10,318 nt of DNA, taken from contig JAUVLL010000082.1 in NCBI GenBank assembly GCA_030600745.1, positions 1-10,318 of the forward strand, given 5' to 3'. This document shows, piece after piece, positions 6,895 through 10,318 of the stretch (positions within the stretch are counted from its first letter, which is position 1; the number at the start of each line of letters is the position of its first letter). The notes below the pieces were generated by a model, which was not told where the DNA came from, ran no database searches, and saw only the letters and a list, made by a program, of their open reading frames with translations. The position numbers and the translations under genes were made by a program. The DNA comes from Spirochaetaceae bacterium (GTDB lineage Bacteria; Spirochaetota; Spirochaetia; B11-G9).

Positions 6895-7620
6895 GTGAAG
6901 AATAAACTGGACCGCATTCATATTGTACTTGTAGAACCCCAATCCAGTGAGAATATCGGTTCAGTCTGCAGAGCTATGAAAACAATGGGTATTTCAAAAC
7001 TGTCAATTGTTGGTGAAAAGGTATATGACCTGGCCGGAATTAAAAATCTTTCCGTACATGCCTTTGATATTTATGAAAAATCCATACGTTATAAAAACCT
7101 TAAAACTGCCCTGCTGACCAGTGTACTAACGGCAGGAGCTACAAGACGATCAGGGAAAAAACGCAAATATATCTCTATCTACCCGGAAGAACTTGCAGTA
7201 AAAATAGATAATATATCAGAAGGGGAAATTTCAATAGTATTCGGCAGGGAATCCAGCGGGCTTACAGCCCGGGAACTTTCAGAATGCAATATTGCTGTAA
7301 ATATTCCATCTTCTGCGGAATTCCCATCATTAAATCTTGCTCAGGCAGTTCAGGTAATTACATACTCAATTTTTAGATCTGTTCATTACGGCAAGGGTTA
7401 TAAACCTGTAAACTCCGAAAGAATGGAACAGGTAATAGAAACAATAACTTCTTCCCTTGATAAAATAAAGTTTTTTAAACTAAAGGAGAAAGAAGAATTA
7501 GAACAATTTTTCAGTGATCTATTTATGCGCGCAGGTATTTCCCAGGCTGAATCGTTACGTATTGAAAAAACGTTTAGAAAAATCGCCGGAATTAAAAGTC
7601 AGAAAGAACTAAACCTCTGA
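6895..7620 (+). CDS. trmJ: tRNA/rRNA 2'-O-methyltransferase, TrmJ-like (SpoU/SPOUT family)
   Basis: This knotted SPOUT-fold methyltransferase probably methylates the 2'-OH of residue 32 in tRNA anticodon loops using S-adenosylmethionine, by analogy with E. coli TrmJ. The 241 residues compare with about 246 for TrmJ. The three SpoU motifs are clear: NIGSVCRAMKTMG (residues 20-32), IVFGRESSGLT (114-124) and IPSSAEFPSLNLAQAVQVI (137-155). A helical tail (about 176-236) with regularly spaced acidic and Leu/Phe residues matches the TrmJ C-terminal domain. The start is GTG at 6895. A stop lies immediately upstream in frame and the VLVEPQ strand follows at residue 11. The ribosome binding site is weak (TTAGAG). 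It sits 103 bp after fabZ behind a hairpin, with no clear promoter of its own. Its end overlaps the convergent cyclase gene by 12 bp. Another SpoU methyltransferase is possible but TrmJ fits best. Confidence 0.88.
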   Translation: MKNKLDRIHIVLVEPQSSENIGSVCRAMKTMGISKLSIVGEKVYDLAGIKNLSVHAFDIYEKSIRYKNLKTALLTSVLTAGATRRSGKKRKYISIYPEELAVKIDNISEGEISIVFGRESSGLTARELSECNIAVNIPSSAEFPSLNLAQAVQVITYSIFRSVHYGKGYKPVNSERMEQVIETITSSLDKIKFFKLKEKEELEQFFSDLFMRAGISQAESLRIEKTFRKIAGIKSQKELNL

Positions 7621-9369
7621 AAGTTCAGAAGCCTGATGCTGATATTCCTTAATACTGGCATCTATACTCTTATAAACCATTGGATAAATATAACTATAAA
7701 AATAGTTCCGCTGATAAACTCTCCTCTCTTTATATTCATTTTCCTTTTTCATCCATTCATCTATTTCTTTAATATAATCATCATAGTTTTCAAATATAAG
7801 TTCCTGTTTAGCATCCTGTTTAGCATCAAGTTTCAGATCCTTCTTTATAACATCCTGAAGATAGCCCATCATTTCAAAAAGTTCAAATACATGGTACTTG
7901 CTGGATATAAATGCTTCTACTTTCTTTATATTACCCTTATATTCACCGATGATTTCTTTATATTTAATGGGAAAAACATAACTGAAGATATCCGCTTTCC
8001 TTATTACTATTCCTTTACTGATAAGAGATGCTTCAATTGCATTAATTACGAATTTATTACCCCGGTAATACTGAAGAAGTTGAATTATTCTTTGAGAACC
8101 CAGCTCTTCACGATTTACAAGAAGTTCAACCTGGTTCATTAACGCTTCAGGAAGGGCAGGATTAACCTGTATACTGTAGGTATTAAACTCAGCATTCTTT
8201 TTATCCTTTAATGTAACTTTACCAAATTTAAAAAGTTCACCCCTTGTTATTGTACTAAATGAGCCAAACATAGCTTCAGCTTCTCTTTTAAATCTATGAA
8301 AATAAGCCTCTGTGAGCCCTGATTCTTCAAGAATTTTATACAATTCTTCCGAAATTCTGAAACCACCAATTGGAGCTGTTGCTTCCATCCTTTTTGCATT
8401 GATAACCGGTACACCAATTATATCCCATTGTTTTCCCCCCTCAGGTCCGAAATTCCCTATTGTAACTTCACCAATATTGGCTCCAATTCTAATTCTTATC
8501 TGAAAAAATGCATTAATTTTCTGGGAAAGTTCACTGTTACGCATACTACTTATAATCTCGAATGCAGCATCCACCTGTTTCTTTATTTTAGGATTATCAC
8601 TGCCGTATAAAAAACTATCGTTAGCATCATTAAATAAAAAGGCAACTCGCTGCATATGAATACAAGTATAAAAGAGTTCCTGAGCAATATATTTCTCCGA
8701 TTCTTCCTGATCCATATCTTCTATTTTCGGATCTATATTCCCTCCATAATGGAACATCAGACTGTCACCTTCAATTTTATTCAGATAACCGCCATGCTGC
8801 TGAAGAACCCAGCTGAATGAAGCATATAAACCATTTAATACTATCTGATTCTCCATTGGAGTAAGGAATTTTGACAAAAAGGAATAATCTGCAATATCAA
8901 TAAATCCAATACCAACAAGACACTGCTCCGATTCCTTTGGTATACCTCCTTTTTCTACTATGGCATCAACAAGCTGTTTCGGAAGATAATACTCTTCTAT
9001 CTCTTTCCTTATCGAAATTTCCAAAGAAGCTTTTTCCAGTGCTTTCTCTGCCTTTTTTCTATTTCTAAAGTTCTCATCTTTTTCACTACTATCACTACTA
9101 CCATGGCCATCGCCTAATCTGGAGACAATGTTCAGGACCTTTTTTATATCCACTTCTTCAGAATCCATCAGGTTTTCATTGTTACACAATTTGTTAAGAT
9201 AATTTGCAACATATCCTTTTATAGTTGTATTAATAGGTTCAGATTCATTGATATGAGACAAATTTTTTTCTGTTCTACCTAATAATCCTCTGTGCTCTTC
9301 ATTTTCAGCTGCTTTTTTCACTTTTAAATATCCTTTTTCTGTAGACATTTCATCTGAAGAATAACACAT
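7609..9369 (-). CDS. Class III adenylate cyclase, soluble, with C-terminal extension
   Basis: The predicted role is conversion of ATP to cyclic AMP in the cytoplasm; no membrane segment or signal peptide is visible. From the ATG at 9369 it has 586 residues. Residues 1-110 are polar with an acidic Ser/Asp patch (about 87-98). EEYYLPKQLVDAIVEKGG (125-142) is the usual lead-in to the catalytic domain. All class III catalytic residues are present: metal-binding Asp158 (GFIDIADYS) and Asp202 (KIEGDSLMFHYGG), adenine-selecting Lys198 and Asp316 (WDIIG), and transition-state Asn324 and Arg327 (INAKRM). The Lys/Asp pair argues for ATP over GTP. The stretch from Asp202 to IRIGANIGEV (about 90 residues) is longer than usual, and a helix-rich tail of about 185 residues after NTYSIQV (396-402) is unrecognised. 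The start is uncertain: AGGAGG (9370-9375) touches the 9369 ATG, and 9348 (579 residues) is the alternative. The gene diverges from a ParA-like gene. Confidence 0.9.
   Translation of the reverse strand: MCYSSDEMSTEKGYLKVKKAAENEEHRGLLGRTEKNLSHINESEPINTTIKGYVANYLNKLCNNENLMDSEEVDIKKVLNIVSRLGDGHGSSDSSEKDENFRNRKKAEKALEKASLEISIRKEIEEYYLPKQLVDAIVEKGGIPKESEQCLVGIGFIDIADYSFLSKFLTPMENQIVLNGLYASFSWVLQQHGGYLNKIEGDSLMFHYGGNIDPKIEDMDQEESEKYIAQELFYTCIHMQRVAFLFNDANDSFLYGSDNPKIKKQVDAAFEIISSMRNSELSQKINAFFQIRIRIGANIGEVTIGNFGPEGGKQWDIIGVPVINAKRMEATAPIGGFRISEELYKILEESGLTEAYFHRFKREAEAMFGSFSTITRGELFKFGKVTLKDKKNAEFNTYSIQVNPALPEALMNQVELLVNREELGSQRIIQLLQYYRGNKFVINAIEASLISKGIVIRKADIFSYVFPIKYKEIIGEYKGNIKKVEAFISSKYHVFELFEMMGYLQDVIKKDLKLDAKQDAKQELIFENYDDYIKEIDEWMKKENEYKERRVYQRNYFYSYIYPMVYKSIDASIKEYQHQASELSEV
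7803..7826. repeat. 12-bp perfect tandem duplication inside the cyclase gene
   Basis: The unit CCTGTTTAGCAT occurs twice in immediate tandem (7803-7814 and 7815-7826). On the coding strand it keeps frame and gives DAKQDAKQ at about residues 515-522 of the cyclase, in a charged linker of the C-terminal extension. It is probably a replication-slippage duplication tolerated in a flexible region. Confidence 0.85.
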
Positions 9370-9386
9370 CCTCCTTTTTCTGTACA

Positions 9387-9404
9387 TATAATCATTTTTA
9401 TGAT
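9387..9404 (+). promoter_or_regulatory. Candidate -10 box and overlapping dyad in the divergent cyclase/parA region
   Basis: A consensus -10 TATAAT (9387-9392) lies 44 bases before the ParA-like ATG; no good -35 is seen 16-18 bases upstream. Overlapping its end is an inverted repeat ATCAT (9391-9395), TTTT, ATGAT (9400-9404). Its position between two divergent genes would suit a shared operator, but the region is very AT-rich and both matches could be chance. Confidence 0.35.
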
Positions 9405-9436
9405 AAATATAAAAGAATAAAACAGAAGGAGATGTC

Positions 9437-10318
9437 ATGGCAGATTCTATAGCTATTGCTTCAGGTAAGGGCGGAGTAGGAAAAACTACGACAGCATCCA
9501 ACCTTGCTGTATATTATGCAGGGAAGGGAATACGTGTCGGCTTGCTGGATATTGACCCATTATCTGATGTTGCTGTAATCTTTGATCTACCAGGATTGCT
9601 ATTTCAAAATAAAGAATCCAAACTTAAAAAAGGAAAACCGTTTTCATCTTACATAATCAATATTCTACCTAATCTTGACCTTCTTTTTCCTATAACCAAA
9701 ACAGGAAAAACTGACAGCTCATTATTATTTCATTTACTCTCAAATAACTATCATAAAGAGATAAATGAAAATTATGATCTGTTAATCTATGATATGCCGG
9801 CAGGTTTGCATGAAGAAGAAAACCTTAATTTCCTGAAATTATCCGATCATCTGATTCTTGTAATAAACCCGGAACCTGTTTCCCATGTTGCGGCCGGAAC
9901 ATATCTAAAAAAAGCTTCAGAGACAAATAATATAAACAGTATCTATATGTGGCATAATCGATACAAAGGATATTCAGAGATTAATTTTGATCCAATAGAT
10001 GTAATAGGGAATTATAACCGAAATATGCCGGAAGAAGACTCAATAGATTCAAAAGATTATAATATTTTAAATGCTGCCTTTATACCTGAAGACCGTTCTA
10101 TGGATCTACTGCAGGGAGATCCTGCAGTACTTGTGCAGTTGTTAAGGAATATCAACAATATCCTGGATATGGTGCATACCGATCTCTTACAGACTATTCC
10201 CTGTAAAGCAGATATTTCAGATCGAATGATGACTCTTATCAGGTTTTATTTCAAGTCCCACCCGGTTATACCTAACTCAGACGAAGCTCTTGGAAATCTT
10301 GCTGCCTATGTTGCAATT
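9437..10318 (+). CDS. ParA/MinD-like P-loop ATPase, cut by right window edge
   Basis: This is a deviant Walker A ATPase of the ParA/MinD/Soj superfamily, which positions DNA, protein complexes or cell structures by ATP-driven dimerisation. 294 residues are visible with no stop, so the C-terminus is missing. The deviant Walker A GKGGVGKTT is at residues 10-18 (signature Lys11, catalytic Lys16). The switch region LLDIDP is at 36-41 (Asp40), Walker B LLIYDMPAG at 115-123 (Asp119), VINPEP at 142-147, and IPEDRSMDLLQGDP at 216-229, as in MinD-like proteins. After residue 250 an extra segment begins that I do not recognise. AAGGAG (9426-9431) lies 5 bases before the ATG. The N-terminus lacks the basic stretch of FlhG, and no ParB, minC or flagellar gene is in view, so the cargo is unknown. 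Divergent pairing with a cyclase is the only contextual clue. Family assignment is firm; function is open. Confidence 0.92.
   Translation, partial: MADSIAIASGKGGVGKTTTASNLAVYYAGKGIRVGLLDIDPLSDVAVIFDLPGLLFQNKESKLKKGKPFSSYIINILPNLDLLFPITKTGKTDSSLLFHLLSNNYHKEINENYDLLIYDMPAGLHEEENLNFLKLSDHLILVINPEPVSHVAAGTYLKKASETNNINSIYMWHNRYKGYSEINFDPIDVIGNYNRNMPEEDSIDSKDYNILNAAFIPEDRSMDLLQGDPAVLVQLLRNINNILDMVHTDLLQTIPCKADISDRMMTLIRFYFKSHPVIPNSDEALGNLAAYVAI

Noticed and set aside
7616..7629. TCTGA/TCAGA hairpin at the trmJ-cyclase junction as a bidirectional terminator
   Set aside because: Only five clean pairs and no T tract on either side.
7636..8142. Plus-strand frame of 168 codons, very Ile/Phe-rich and apparently membrane-like
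   Set aside because: It is antisense to the AT-rich, Lys/Glu-rich cyclase tail; complementing AAA/GAA codons yields Phe-rich false membrane proteins.
9370..9501. N-terminal extension of the cyclase frame up to a methionine at 9501
   Set aside because: Beyond 9436 it is antisense to the conserved Walker A region of the ParA-like gene and gives low-quality, Pro/Ile-rich sequence; the real start is at 9369 or 9348.

Overview
This is an AT-rich bacterial window with dense, mostly intron-length-free spacing, AGGAG-type ribosome binding sites and some non-ATG starts (TTG for fabD, GTG for trmJ). Protein identities point to a low-GC bacterium. The class III cyclase, the ParA-like protein and the style of the housekeeping genes would fit a free-living or host-associated spirochaete, but that is a weak taxonomic guess because no marker rRNA or ribosomal protein is present.

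Layout. Positions 1-1913 (minus strand) hold an AI-2E/PerM-family membrane protein gene followed 20 bp later by trpS, which runs off the left edge. Positions 1914-2315 are a non-coding spacer. It holds a decayed XRE-type helix-turn-helix remnant (minus strand) and, just before fabH, a good sigma70-like promoter whose predicted start point sits in a perfect 9-bp-arm inverted repeat. Positions 2316-6791 (plus strand) are a type II fatty acid synthesis cluster, fabH-fabD-fabG-fabF-fabZ, closed by a hairpin at 6803-6823. Positions 6895-7620 hold a trmJ-like SpoU methyltransferase gene. Its 3' end overlaps by 12 bp the convergent minus-strand gene (7609 to about 9369) for a soluble class III adenylate cyclase with a large C-terminal extension. 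Diverging from the cyclase is a ParA/MinD-like ATPase gene (9437 to the right edge, incomplete).

How the genes work together. FabD makes malonyl-ACP and FabH starts chains from acyl-CoA. FabG, FabZ and FabF perform ketoreduction, dehydration and elongation. The enoyl-ACP reductase, acetyl-CoA carboxylase and acyl carrier protein are not here. acpP is absent from the fabG-fabF gap, where many bacteria keep it. A TCGG-N7-CCGA element occurs at the fabH promoter and again just before the fabD ribosome binding site, suggesting a local operator for an unidentified regulator. The cyclase and ParA-like genes share a short divergent control region and may be functionally linked. No mobile element, CRISPR array, tRNA or rRNA was seen. 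The least explained parts are the paired operator-like repeats, the HTH remnant and the cyclase/ParA pair.
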